Below, piece by piece: positions 26,901 through 35,734 of a DNA stretch of 64,000 bases. The notes under the pieces were generated by a model. It was not told the DNA's origin and did not search any database. It saw nothing but the letters and a program-made list of their open reading frames with translations. Made by a program: the position numbers and the translations under genes. Origin of the DNA: Diospyros lotus (taxonomy: Eukaryota > Streptophyta > Magnoliopsida > Ericales > Ebenaceae); assembly GCF_014633365.1 (NCBI RefSeq), contig NC_068349.1:36036753-36100752 (forward strand). Reading direction: 5' to 3'. How positions within the stretch are numbered: the stretch's first letter is position 1; each line of letters opens with the position of its first letter.

Positions 26901-28940
26901 CCATTTATAAAAACAATAGTACGTGAAAGACTATAAGTTCAAGTTTGGCCTTTGTTTTCAAGATTACAAGTGTAGCTTATTGGCGGCCTTTGGTATGTTT
27001 TATTTTTTGTTTATCTCGAGTGATAGTTTAGACATTGTTGTTTCGTTTTTGATTGAGTTTTCTTAGTAGTAATGGTAAAGTTACTATCTTATGACTACAG
27101 GACTACAAGTTAAGTTGTGAAAACTGTCCATTTATAAAACAGTACTAAGTGAAAGACTATAAGTTCAAGTTTGGCCTTTGTTTTCAAGATTACAAGTGTA
27201 GCTTATTGGCGGCTTCCTTCAATATGTTTTATTTATTGTTTATCTCGAGTGATAGTTTAGACATTGTTGTTTCATTTTTGATTGAGTTTTCTTAGTAGGT
27301 AATGGTAAAGTTACTATTTTATGACTACAGGACTATAAGTTAAGTTGTGAAAACTGTCCATTTATAAAACAGTACTACGTGAAAGACTATAAGTTCAAGT
27401 TTGGCCTTTGTTTTCAAGATTACAAGTGTAGCTTATTGGCGGCTTCCTTTGGTATGTTTTATTTATTGTTTATCTCGAGTAGTAGTTTAGACATTGTTGT
27501 TTCGTTTTTGATTGAGTTTTCTTTGTGATGCTTGGGGGTATGCCCTAGCTAAAGATGTAGACTCTTTCGGGTTTACTGACTTACTGAGGAAAAAAAAAAT
27601 ACTATCATCAACTCTCATAAAATAAAGAGAGAGAGAGTATCTTAAATGCAATGCAAGAACAAAGGGAATACCTAAGGCCCCATTCGATGTTAGAAAATAT
27701 TTTTTTAGTTTCCAATTCTAATTTTATAATTAGATACCCTAACATTTTATAATTTAAAAAGGCATAGCATTCATGTTTAGAAAATCTAAAAAAAAACATC
27801 AAAAACTATGTTTTCTAATTCATTAATTATATAAAATTAAAAAAATTAGAGAACAAGTTTTATATTTTTTAAGAAGAGATTCAATTACGCAATTAAAAAC
27901 AAAAAAATTATCTTCTATAACTAAACAAACCCTAAACTTCTCATCAAAACTATTCTAGTGACCCAATATTCATATGTATTATAATAAATATTGCAATACA
28001 AATTTGAAACACAAACAACTATCCACATATAGATAACAACCGACCCTCATAAATATATATATATATATAACATTTTATTTACATTATACGAGTCTCCTGC
28101 ATTGAAATATCGTCTGTATACATAGCCAAAGTATCGAATGAAACTACATATTTGAAGTCAAATATCAAAGGATAGCAGCTTCACCTTATGGCATGATATC
28201 TAATGGTTTAAACAGATCAGATTATTAGTCCCAGATTAATTATAAACTTTAACTAATTAGTGGTTTAGTCGACATTACCAACTTGCTAGTCGGTAGGGTT
28301 TTTACTTTATTCATATGCAATCCACCATTTTCTATGATGATTCAAGTACAAATAGTACAGTTTCTGCCTGTCATAAACCCAACTCTCAAGAAAACAATTA
28401 TATATATATATTGATTTACAGCATAAAAGATTGATAAAGTTTTGAAGTACTCCGAGTAAAAAAGAGAAGTACCTTTCAATTAAACCCAGCTGCTTCTTCA
28501 GAAAATGTACTGTGAAGGTCTATGGGATTTGATTGATCCATCTTAGGTTATATATATACATGTATGTATGTATTATATTGCAAGATATATAATATGCCCT
28601 AATTAAGCTTGAAGTTAATTGGTGCGCTATGGCTTTGGAGATGAGGAAGAAATTCACAAGTAAAAAGGACATAAAACCCAAGAATCTATGGACCCAGTAG
28701 ATGAGACTCAGTCCAATTGTTTATGGTAGTTTCCAACAGATGGCCCCAACGTTTTGAGGGAAAGTTGGAGAGAAAAATGCAATGAATGTTAGTAATATAT
28801 AATGACATGATCTTCTTCTTCCTCTAGTGAAGAAAGAGAGATGCAGAAAGGGTATAGAGTAAGAAGAAGAAGAAGAAAGAGAGGTGAAGAAAGAGTTGTG
28901 CTTTTAGGATGCCACTTCTATGGTGATATAAGAAGAGATC

Positions 28941-28979
<39 letters not shown>

Positions 28980-29408
28980 ATCATATAAACACAAGGAGAG
29001 GGAGAAGATCTGTGCAAGATCACATAAACCCTAAGGTGTAAATACCCATATCTTCAGATGCACGAAATTCACAATATATATATATGTGTATGTATGTATA
29101 TCCAACCATCCAGGGAAGACCAAAATCAGTACACAAACAGAAAGATCATCAAGAAATCAAGACAAACATAGATAGATAGATAGATAGATCAACAATATAT
29201 GTATGTGTGTGTGTATAAATGTATACCTCGAGCTTGCAAATTCATAAAGCTTTCCTCTAGAAGAGAAGATGATGACTCCAACCTCAGCATCGCAGAGAAT
29301 AGAGAGCTCACACGCCTTCTTGAGCAGCCCATTTCTTCTCTTGGAGAAGGTCACTTGCCTGCTCGTGTCATTCTCTATGCGCCTCATCTGCGTCTTCCCT
29401 CTCACCAT
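13795..29408 (-). CDS. SOC1-like: SOC1/TM3-clade MIKC MADS-box transcription factor, complete, seven coding exons
   Basis: Predicted nuclear DNA-binding factor. SOC1/AGL20 and its relatives bind CArG boxes as dimers and integrate flowering signals; that role is inferred from the family. Coding exons on the minus strand: 29227-29408, 19091-19169, 18922-18983, 18719-18818, 18569-18610, 18155-18196 and 13795-13944. All introns are GT-AG and phases join without a break, giving 657 bp, or 218 codons plus TGA. Exon sizes (182, 79, 62, 100, 42, 42 bp) match the usual MIKC pattern. The MADS domain is residues 1-60 and begins [13 protein letters not shown]. The K-domain lies at about 90-165 and includes [18 protein letters not shown]. 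The C-terminus holds the clade's SOC1 motif as [11 protein letters not shown]. The start is the ATG of MVRGKT, preceded by a short leader and a 5'UTR intron. Introns 1 (10.1 kb) and 6 (4.2 kb) are inflated by transposons, but no exon is interrupted. Subgroup (SOC1 proper, AGL14/19 or AGL42) is undecided. Confidence 0.93.
14220..14520. mobile_element. GC-rich fold-back element in intron 6
   Basis: The left half contains AAATACCCCTC and ATGGCCGCCTCC. The right half contains GGAGGCAGCCATAG and GGGGTTTTTGCAATTTTGC, an inverted partner. Short open frames inside are by-products of the GC-rich stem. A similar construction occurs at 54685-55022. Confidence 0.45.
14521..15653 (+). mobile_element. probable decayed LTR and internal retrotransposon sequence in intron 6
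   Basis: The stretch ends in CACCCCAATTCACC followed by CCCCTCTTG, a phrase common at LTR ends in plants. TTCTAGCCGGAAGTACTAGC and a TATA-like GTATATATT lie before it. Beyond 15200 the sequence is higher in GC but no retrotransposon domain is readable. Confidence 0.35.
15661..16130. mobile_element. hAT-like MITE with TSD TCTGAGC
   Basis: A fold-back of 470 bp whose ends read TTTTAAAAACCGGACCG and CCGGTCCGATCCAGTTTTTA. The 7-bp duplication TCTGAGC lies at 15654-15660 and 16131-16137, close to the 8 bp expected for hAT. The centre is AT-rich and non-coding. Confidence 0.75.
16138..18154. other. rest of intron 6: unrecognised, probably old retrotransposon DNA
   Basis: 16138-17460 has a more even base composition with short plus-strand frames but no domain I can name. 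17470-17760 has a GGGTCGGGGCGGGG phrase often seen in old repeats. 17760-18154 is AT-rich. No exon of the MADS gene was found here. Confidence 0.35.
18155..18196 (-). CDS. SOC1-like: MADS gene exon 6
   Basis: This 42-bp exon encodes [14 protein letters not shown] in phase 0. Acceptor TTTAATTAG|GGGAAG, donor GAGAAG|GTGATT. The ENxxLSEK ending is typical of SOC1-like proteins at this exon border. Confidence 0.88.
18230..18490. repeat. possible AT-rich MITE in intron 5
   Basis: Words such as AAAATTAAATTTTTATTA appear in both orientations around TAATAAAAAGACGG, suggesting an imperfect fold-back between exons 5 and 6. Ends and target duplication are not clear. Confidence 0.3.
18569..18610 (-). 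CDS. SOC1-like: MADS gene exon 5 (K-domain)
   Basis: This 42-bp exon encodes [14 protein letters not shown] in phase 0. Acceptor GCTTCAG|ATGCAG, donor GAGAAG|GTATAC. A short (GT)n run lies just inside intron 5. Confidence 0.9.
18719..18818 (-). CDS. SOC1-like: MADS gene exon 4 (K-domain core)
   Basis: This 100-bp exon, the standard size for this exon in the clade, encodes [15 protein letters not shown] followed by [18 protein letters not shown]. Acceptor GCATCAG|GAAAC, donor AAGAAG|GTTCAT. Confidence 0.93.
18922..18983 (-). CDS. SOC1-like: MADS gene exon 3 (start of K-domain)
   Basis: This 62-bp exon encodes [20 protein letters not shown] plus two bases of the arginine codon finished in exon 4. 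Acceptor CTGGCAG|AATCTG, donor AAACG|GTTGG. The leucine spacing is that of the first K-domain helix. Confidence 0.9.
19091..19169 (-). CDS. SOC1-like: MADS gene exon 2 (I region)
   Basis: This 79-bp exon encodes [16 protein letters not shown]...QQNME, the intervening region that helps choose dimer partners. Acceptor TTCTTCAG|CATGAAG completes the split serine codon; donor is ATGGAG|GTTGTC. Confidence 0.9.
19654..20124 (+). mobile_element. short solo LTR in intron 1
   Basis: It begins TGTTAAGATTTAAAACACC and ends TTTTTCTCAACA (471 bp). It has a TATA-like CTATAAATACCCC and a downstream AATAAAGCTTG, a typical LTR promoter and polyadenylation pair. Flanks TATCT (19649-19653) and TATTT (20125-20129) are a one-mismatch 5-bp duplication. 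Confidence 0.7.
20130..24950. other. intron 1: unrecognised repeats and AT-rich DNA
   Basis: No exon was found. 20460-21780 contains purine-rich sequence that looks like old repeat DNA. 21660-21770 holds a local duplication (CTTTCATTTCCCATGTGTC at 21689 and 21730). 24290-24620 is LTR-like with repeated GAGACTCTCGCAA. (TA)n and (TG)n tracts are at 21998-22020 and 23880-23910. Confidence 0.45.
24960..25845. mobile_element. hAT MITE with perfect 8-bp TSD ACACTGAG
   Basis: It begins CAGTGTTCTAAAACACG and ends GAGTTTTCGAACACTG, an imperfect terminal inverted repeat. Subterminal regions are GC-rich with CGCCTAGGCGG words in both orientations. The 8-bp duplication ACACTGAG is exact at 24952-24959 and 25846-25853. 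The 886-bp element has no transposase. The 84-codon minus-strand frame inside is not a gene. Confidence 0.88.
25870..26470 (+). mobile_element. three degenerate SINE-like copies (Au-SINE type)
   Basis: Three similar blocks start near 25870, 26075 and 26322. Each has an A-box-like TAGTAGTAATGGTAA or variant, then a B-box-like GGGTTCAAGTTATG. An AACAATCTATTTGTAAA-like phrase and ACGTACAAATACTATC follow. This order matches plant Au-type tRNA-derived SINEs. The copies are strongly diverged. Confidence 0.5.
26498..26836. mobile_element. small TIR element (TTTGGGAGAG)
   Basis: Ends TCTTGGTTTGGGAGAG and CTCTCCCAAACACACTCT are inverted partners. TAG flanks both sides (26495-26497, 26837-26839). At 339 bp and non-coding it resembles Tourist-type MITEs, although a TAG duplication is not the usual TWA. 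Confidence 0.55.
26837..27520 (+). repeat. three-unit tandem repeat with SINE-like heads
   Basis: Three near-identical units of about 227-230 bp begin near 26837, 27064 and 27293. Each starts TAGTAGTAATGGTAAAG, contains GACTATAAGTTAAG and GTGTAGCTTATTGGCGGC, and ends TTGATTGAGTTTTC. The first half matches the SINE-like copies upstream. The units are far more alike to each other than to those copies, so the array is recent. Confidence 0.8.
27676..27932. mobile_element. PIF/Harbinger-like MITE (TAA TSD)
   Basis: Ends GGCCCCATTCGATGTTAGAA and TCTATAACTAAACAAACCC form a degenerate inverted pair, with TAA at 27673-27675 and 27933-27935. The 257-bp interior is AT-rich and non-coding. Confidence 0.55.
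27940..29226 (-). other. 5' part of MADS intron 1
   Basis: AT-rich with several (TA)n runs (28053-28070, 28403-28412, 29075-29090), a (GA)n of about 34 bp at 28941-28974, and a GATA repeat at 29171-29188. The open frame at 28841-29041 is purine-repeat driven. First introns of this clade often carry regulatory sites, but none is asserted here. Confidence 0.5.
29227..29408 (-). CDS. SOC1-like: MADS gene coding exon 1 (MADS domain)
   Basis: This 182-bp exon encodes the whole MADS domain from MVRGKTQ to LYEFASS and ends in phase 2 (AG). The donor is CTCGAG|GTATAC. Hallmark segments [18 protein letters not shown] and [10 protein letters not shown] are intact. The opposite strand carries long open frames here, which are shadows of this exon. 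Confidence 0.95.
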
Positions 29409-30015
29409 CTCTCTACACTGCAATTCTCTGATGGATCCAAGCATGCACACAAACAAGAATAGAAAAGGCTCAAATCTTGAACACGAGAATAACACCAGCT
29501 AAAACCCAAAAAGAAAAAAAGAAGGAAAACATGTCGATGCTTCAAAGCTAGAACAAGAAGGGTTAGCGAAGCAGCACATGATCATGATGGAGAAACAAAT
29601 TAAAAGAACAAATTTCATCACAAAACAGGCAATAAAACGTACCCCCCAGAAAAGGTTTCTGGATTCTGGGGCGAGTGAGGGTTTGGAGGAAAAACAAGGG
29701 CTAAATATGGGAAAGAAGGAAGAGAGATTTGAAGGGGAGAGGGGAAGACAGAGTAGCAGGAAAGGTTTTATGGAAAGGCTAAGGATAGCAGGTGAAAGTG
29801 AGGGAGAATGGTATATTAATTCATTCTCTTTCTCTCTCTCTCTCTCACTCTGGCTTTTTTTGGGTTAAGGGCAGAGAGCTTCGCAAGCACACATGATCAC
29901 CAACTTTCCTTTTTCATCTACTTTTCCTCTGTCTTCCGTTTTGCTTCTTAAACCTGTCACAAAACCCGGTGCGCTATGAGCAAAACCTAATCTTCTTTTT
30001 GCTTGATTAGGCAAA
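29409..30015 (-). promoter_or_regulatory. 5' leader of the MADS gene with a 5'UTR intron
   Basis: Reading the minus strand, a 5'UTR exon of about 370 bp (about 30015 to 29643) ends at GGGGG|GTACGT. It is followed by a 225-bp intron (29642-29418) ending GAATTGCAG, then nine leader bases before the ATG. A (GA)n run on the minus strand (29829-29850) lies in the leader. SOC1 homologues often carry a 5'UTR intron, which supports the model. The transcription start is inferred from the TATA-like site only. Confidence 0.55.
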
Positions 30016-30045
30016 CACACCGCAACAAATCCAATGTATGAACGG

Positions 30046-30056
30046 TTATTATATAC
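30046..30056 (-). promoter_or_regulatory. candidate TATA box of the MADS gene
   Basis: The minus strand reads GTATATAATAAC here, about 640 bp upstream of the start codon. It sits at a suitable distance for a start near 30015. No transcript evidence was available. Confidence 0.4.
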
Positions 30057-30097
30057 CTGTACACAAGGCAGAAAAAGGGTGGGGGAGGTGAAAGAGA

Positions 30098-30265
30098 CTT
30101 GCCAAATTACAGAATTCATACTTCAGACAAACAGAAAGGAATTTATCTACTTTGGGGGGGTATATTTATGGAGGAAAAAGAAGGAAAATTACAGAATTCA
30201 TACTCAGACAAACAGAAAGGGATTTATCTACTTTGGGGGGGTATATTTATAGAGGAAAAAGAGGT

Positions 30266-30296
<31 letters not shown>

Positions 30297-30429
30297 TGAA
30301 AGAGACTTGCCAAGTTTGAAGGAAAATTACAGAACTCATGCTCAGACAAACAGAAAGGGATTTATCTACTTTGGGGGGTAAATTTATGGAGGAAAAAGAG
30401 GAGCTGGGGGGGGGGGGGGGGGGGGGGGG
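30098..30429. repeat. triplicated promoter segment with poly-G tracts
   Basis: Three copies of a block of about 75-80 bp begin AATTACAGAAYTCAT, near 30104, 30187 and 30324. Each contains CAGACAAACAGAAAGG, TTTATCTACTTT, a G run of 6-7 bases, then TTTATRGAGGAAAAAG. Unit 2 is followed by 29 consecutive Gs (30266-30294) and unit 3 by 24 Gs (30406-30429). The flanking phrase AGAGACTTGCCAA is duplicated too. The array sits just upstream of the putative core promoter of the MADS gene. Confidence 0.85.
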
Positions 30430-31290
30430 ATTAAAAGGAATCGTATAATGGTGGCCACTGGCCAGTCGACAACGTCGGATGGTACAGTTGGCGTACAGCG
30501 GCGGACCAATGAGAAGTCGAAAGGCAACAAGGGCAGTGACGATTCACACAGAAACACATCAATCTTCTCCTCTGCCTTTGTAAAAAATGGGGACAAACAC
30601 TCGCATCCACATAAATCAGAATCTCTCTCTCTGCTCCCCTAATTGCTCATGTAACAAAAATAAATTAAAGGTACAATATTTAGGGGCATGGGCATGGTAT
30701 CCAGCTGGTTGGCTAGGGCGGAATGGAAATACAGAATTGGGGAGTTGTTAATGGTTGATTAGGATTTCATAGCAAGTAAAGGGTAGTAAAGGGTGGTTTT
30801 ATTATTTGTGATTTAGGGTGAAAATAGATATCAAAAAGCCATTACTTGAACCTTTTAACACTCAAAAATAAGAATGGTGAAGAGTAACACATTTTTTGTG
30901 TAATATCATGAGTTCTCGTCCGAAAGTATTAGTTAAGCCCAGAAGACCGATTAATATATTCAAGGTCTTCTCAATAGATTGTCAGTGTAGGATCGAGCCA
31001 TGACAACATGCCCACAGGTTGTCAACCACACTTTTTCTGCAATCTCCATTGGACCAAAGTTTGTACCACCAAAAATCTTTCTCTTATTGGATGTGTATGT
31101 GGACCAATGTAAGACCGGTTGATAACACTCCCTAACCACTATATTCTCAATCTCAACCCGATTTCTCATCGTTACTCTTTCTATCCAACACACACCCCTT
31201 GTGAGCTGTATGTGGACCAGAGGCCTAATAAAATAATCCCAAAATGGGAGACCTAGAGTGAAATCATGAGGAAAGCTCAAAAGAAGACTT
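30430..31290. other. upstream flank of the MADS gene
   Basis: 30440-30660 has a more balanced composition without a recognisable gene. 30960-31280 holds a 106-codon minus-strand frame that matches no protein I recognise and is probably old repeat DNA. Confidence 0.45.
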
Positions 31291-31293
31291 TAA

Positions 31294-31948
31294 GGGAGCG
31301 TTTGGTATAAGAGAAATTTTAAGATTTTTAAAAATGTTAGATTGGGAATCTGTATTCCCATGTTTGGTACAATTTTTTTATAAAAAGAATCCTAAAAAAT
31401 AGAATTCCTGAAAATTATTTTTAAGCAACTTTTCCACAAAAAGATTTTCATGGGGGGTTAGGAATCCAAATTTTCCATGAACTTGGGAATGTTTTTAACA
31501 AAGAAAAAGATTAAAACACATCTTACCCTTTTATAACCCCATACAAACATATTATATATATATTTATTAAAGTAGATATTCATATAAATATATATTATAT
31601 ATATACACACATGCATATATATAATGTGTAAAAAAATGACATTTTTTTTACCTTTTAAAGATGTTGTGGGTCCTAATATTTTATATAATAGAAGGAATTT
31701 ATCATTTTTAAATAAAAAATTAAATAAGGGTAATTTTGAAAAAATAACATGAATTCCCAAGAATGTTACATTTAAACCAAATATAGAAATGTAAGATTCT
31801 CATAAAAGAATACTCAACATTTCTGATAATGTTTAAATCTAACCAAACATAAAATTGCATAAATCCTGAAAATCAAATATTTTCAAAAGTATTCCCAAGA
31901 ATCATGAATTCTAAGAATTTAAAAACTTCTATCGTACCAAACGCTCCC
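31294..31948. mobile_element. PIF/Harbinger MITE with perfect 14-bp TIRs and TAA TSD
   Basis: The ends are GGGAGCGTTTGGTA and TACCAAACGCTCCC, exact inverted copies, flanked by TAA at 31291-31293 and 31949-31951. Inner regions remain complementary (AAGATTTTTAAAAATG with its partner). There is no transposase frame. It lies about 1.3 kb upstream of the putative MADS transcription start. Confidence 0.85.
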
Positions 31949-31951
31949 TAA

Positions 31952-32650
31952 GTAAAAAAATACTTAGGGTAAATGGATCCACCAAATGGATATAGATTGA
32001 CCCAATCACCAAACCCACGAAGGACAAGCCCACAAGCTAAAGATAAAGCATAAGGGTTAAAATAAATGAGAGAGCCCAAGAGACCCTCCCAGAAGAAAAG
32101 TCTCTGAGAGACCTATCTAGCAAACTCCCGACAAAAGGAAAGCTCAAGAAAATCTTGACAAACTCCTACAAAAAGGGTTTCCTAAAAGAGTCTCATGTGG
32201 AGTATTCTCTAAACCAAGAGCATGAGCAAGACAACACCAAAAATCCCTCTAAAAATCTCACAAAAGATAAGGCTTATTTATAAGAGTTGAAATCCTAATC
32301 GATCTCGAAATACTAGGGATGTTTATCATAGACTTCCAAATTCCCTTATAAATAAGTGAGTCTATACGTAGAAAAGATACGCTTCTAATACTGATTCAAG
32401 AGCTCTACAAATTCTTCAACATTCTTAAGAATCTAACTTAAGTATTGAAGGATTTGCACAAGGAATGCTCCTACACCCTTTGATTGCCTTCTTTTTTATA
32501 ATCTCGACGACTAAAAGACGATTCCCTAACAAATAAATACATTGTTGTATTCAAGCAACAACACCTTATTTGTCAAATATCAAACCCTAGTTTGAGTGGT
32601 AAGGTAAACAAATTACCCCCATCAACTATCTTCCTATATTATCGCATGTA
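31952..32650. other. LTR-like repeat DNA
   Basis: Contains AGAGACC/AGTCTCTGAGAGACC clusters, AATAAGTGAGTC and an end rich in CCTTTGATTGCCTTC, similar in style to 24290-24620. Ends and duplications could not be fixed. Confidence 0.3.
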
Positions 32651-32655
32651 CCTCT

Positions 32656-35250
32656 ATTTGGGCTTGAAGGGTTACCTAAGAAGGAGTGAATTGGGTATTT
32701 TGACTATTTTTTCAAAAAAATGAAAATATCACAAGAATGTGATGCAGTAAAATTATTTGAAGAAAACCATTTTCTTAAACTACAAACAAATGCAGCAATG
32801 GAAAATACAAGCAAGCGTGTAATTTTAAACATATGCATTTAAGAAACCTTTTTATATATAGAAGAGATAGTTTGAAACATATCAAATTAAATGTTTATAT
32901 GAGAAATAAGATTACATAGATAGAATTGAAAATGCTTGTTATGTATGTAATGATAACTGATGCATATAAAACTTTTATGCAAGATTTAAAACTAAAATTG
33001 AAATACTTAAAGATAATTTAGGCAAAGAATACTTGTGTGAAGATAAGAAGCGATTTGTTAAATGAGTGAAATAATAAACAACTATAAAGATGTAAGATAA
33101 TCTAGTTTTTAAGATGATTCCAACTAAGACAACATTGGAATAAAAGTTCAAAAGAAATGCAATGAGATAAGCTGATGCATGAAAAAAAAAAAATTATGGG
33201 AGATAAGAACAATGTAGTTAAAAACATAAACTACAAAAGCAAACACCATAAACACAACAATTTAGAGTAGTTCGGCCAACTGCCTAGTCTATTACCTTAG
33301 TTCTTTACTAAGGATTTAAAAAGTATCAACTAAGGATAATAGTTTTTACATGTTCAATTATAACCTCCACTTTTGACAGGCTAAGTAGAAACCCCCATTT
33401 TTACAAGCTAAGCAGTAACCTCTACTTTTTATGGGTTAAGTAGAAACCCTTATATGAGCCTTTTCCATTCTTGGCTAAGCCACAACTATTACCTTTTAAA
33501 GGATAATGCGTAACTTATAACATAAGATTTTTTCATTCTAGGCTAAGCCACAACCATTACCTTTTAAAGGATAAGGCGTAACTTATAACATAAGATTTTT
33601 TCATTTTAGGCTAAGCCACAACCATTACCTTTTAAAGGATAAGGCATAACATTTACAAGTTCACAATACATGTGAAATGATTTCTCAAGAGAAATATATA
33701 AAACGTACAATGATATCATTTTTCTCTTAGACCAAAGAGAGTTTGAAATAATGAATGAATAAAGCACTCAACTTTCTTCAAACATTTGTTATCAGTCCAA
33801 AAAGAATATAGGTAGTTGAGTTTAGAATAACATCAGTAGCTTAGATTGATTCCTCAATGACATCTTCATCTCTTACTGCTTGTGGCCTTTTATAAAAGCT
33901 CGAGACTTTGAAGATTTAGCATAAAAACTTGCACACACTCATATCTTTTTTGATTTGACCATTAACAGTCTAATTCGTTAGAATCATATACATAATAAAA
34001 GGCCAAAACTGTATTGTGAACTTATAACCTGTCATCTTTTAGCTTTCTAAGTAACGGTTATAATTTTTGAAATTAGATGTCAGTTACTCGACTATAGACA
34101 TACTCAACTAATATAGCACATACTCAATTGAACATTACATGTAGTCGGTTATATATAAGTCTCACTCGAGTATGACAAAGTCATTACTTGACTTACAAGC
34201 CACAGAGATCTAGCATTAAGCACTCGACTACTTGACTAAGATTACTCAACTATCAGAATGATATACTCGAGTTCAGATAACTGATACTCGATTAAAATTA
34301 AGCACAGTGACTTAGCCAAATTTCATCCAATCTTTACTCGATTAAAACATATTAGTTATAAAAATCTATTAGTCGATTGAGAGAAAAACATACTTGACTA
34401 AGGAGATGCTTGGATTTCTGATAATAGAAAAATACTCAATTGAAAAGATTTCTTACTCAACTGATTTTGAAAATAAGATACCTTGTAAAAATTACTTGAG
34501 TAGGAGATCTTAGTAGTTGATTGAAAGAATGTTTTGATAGAACATATAATCAAATAATTTGAAAAACACATAAAGAAATACTCGATTGAAAGATATGCTT
34601 AGATCTCACTAGCTATACTCGATTATACAAATACCATACTCCATTATAATTCTAAAAGATATAGATTTTGTATAACACATACTCAAGTAGGTTTTTGAGA
34701 CACTTGATTGAATACTTGAGTATAATGAAAAAAAAAATTGAGCAAACGATTCAAAGACTAACTTTTGATTGAAGCCAGTGTAAAAACTTTAAAAAAATAT
34801 TTGAATACTTTGCCTTCAAATGCTTCAAAAAATATATATACACTAAGTTTATCAAAAGTACTTTTTATACTTAGTCAAACTTTCAAAGTATTTTGTCAAA
34901 ACATTTTACATCAATGTAAAATTATATTTTTCAATTTTGAAATATATAAAACTATATGAGCATGAAGTTCTCCATTTTAAAGAAAAATATATTTATAAGC
35001 TTCATACTCCTTGATCAACCAATATCATGTGTTTCATCATGCTCGACTTATACAACATACATTTTGGTTATTTTGAAAGATATAACTATATATGAGCATG
35101 AAGTTTTCAAGTCTAAAGAAAAGATGTTTTGGAAATTATCAATGAAATAAATTTACTAAAAATATATTTTTCAAGATTATTTTCTCTATAAATCAAAATA
35201 TAAATTTCTCAACAATACTCTTACCATTGATACCACTACAAAATTGCTCT
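32656..35250 (+). repeat. word-array repeat family member (ACTCGA type)
   Basis: It starts with AAGGAGTGAATTGGGTATTT. 33250-33660 has tandem blocks on TAAGCCACAACCATTACC and CAAGCTAAGCAGTAACC. A region from 34080 to 34730 carries about two dozen ACTCGACT, ACTCGATT or ACTCAATT words at irregular spacing. The same three-part layout is seen at 38645-40040. It is non-coding and the class is not determined. Confidence 0.55.
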
Positions 35251-35729
35251 TGACTATTAATCTACCATTGACCTTAAATAACAAATCTCTCCAAACTTAA
35301 TTGTCTTACAAGGATAGTCCATCTCAACAACAAGATCTCATGGGACCTAGGGATTCAAATTAGTGATGAAGAAACCTATTACACTACACAAATGCTTAGT
35401 ATACGACTCTTGGTATCTAATTGTTGCTCCATTTTGGCCATGCCTTTTTTTATGTTAGTTCTTAGATTTACTATTATGTTCGTTAGTTTGTGTATTGTGA
35501 TACTGGCTACAATGTGGTTTTTTTGTATCAATGTTACAAGTAGTTTAGACCTTCTAAGTTTGGCAGGCTTGGTGCATACCTACATGTTGGCCAAGGTCCT
35601 TCTAGGTCACCTTTCTTTAAGAGGTTAAAGCTAATTAATTGGCATTATTCATGTGTCTACCATTCCCAAATGCCCCCCTTCAACATAGTTTCTTTGGTTA
35701 TAGTATTGGTTACCTGATAGTTAGCCTTA
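35251..35729 (+). other. unassigned sequence left of the solo LTR
   Basis: A 78-codon hydrophobic frame (35392-35628) lies here. The sequence resumes at 38228 after the solo LTR. An IDVGANSCHA-like stretch at about 38346 recalls a retrotransposon protease motif, so the host sequence may be an old copia-type element. This is weak. Confidence 0.3.
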
Positions 35730-35734
35730 GTATG

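Noticed and set aside
28841..29041. Basic purine-rich frame with RE repeats
   Set aside because: It comes from a (GA)n microsatellite in intron 1.
29199..29502. Plus-strand frames opposite the MADS exon 1
   Set aside because: They are antisense shadows; the minus strand encodes a clear MADS domain with proper splice sites.
30960..31280. 106-codon minus-strand frame
   Set aside because: No family was recognised, there are no adjoining exons, and the surroundings are repeat DNA. It could be a decayed element.
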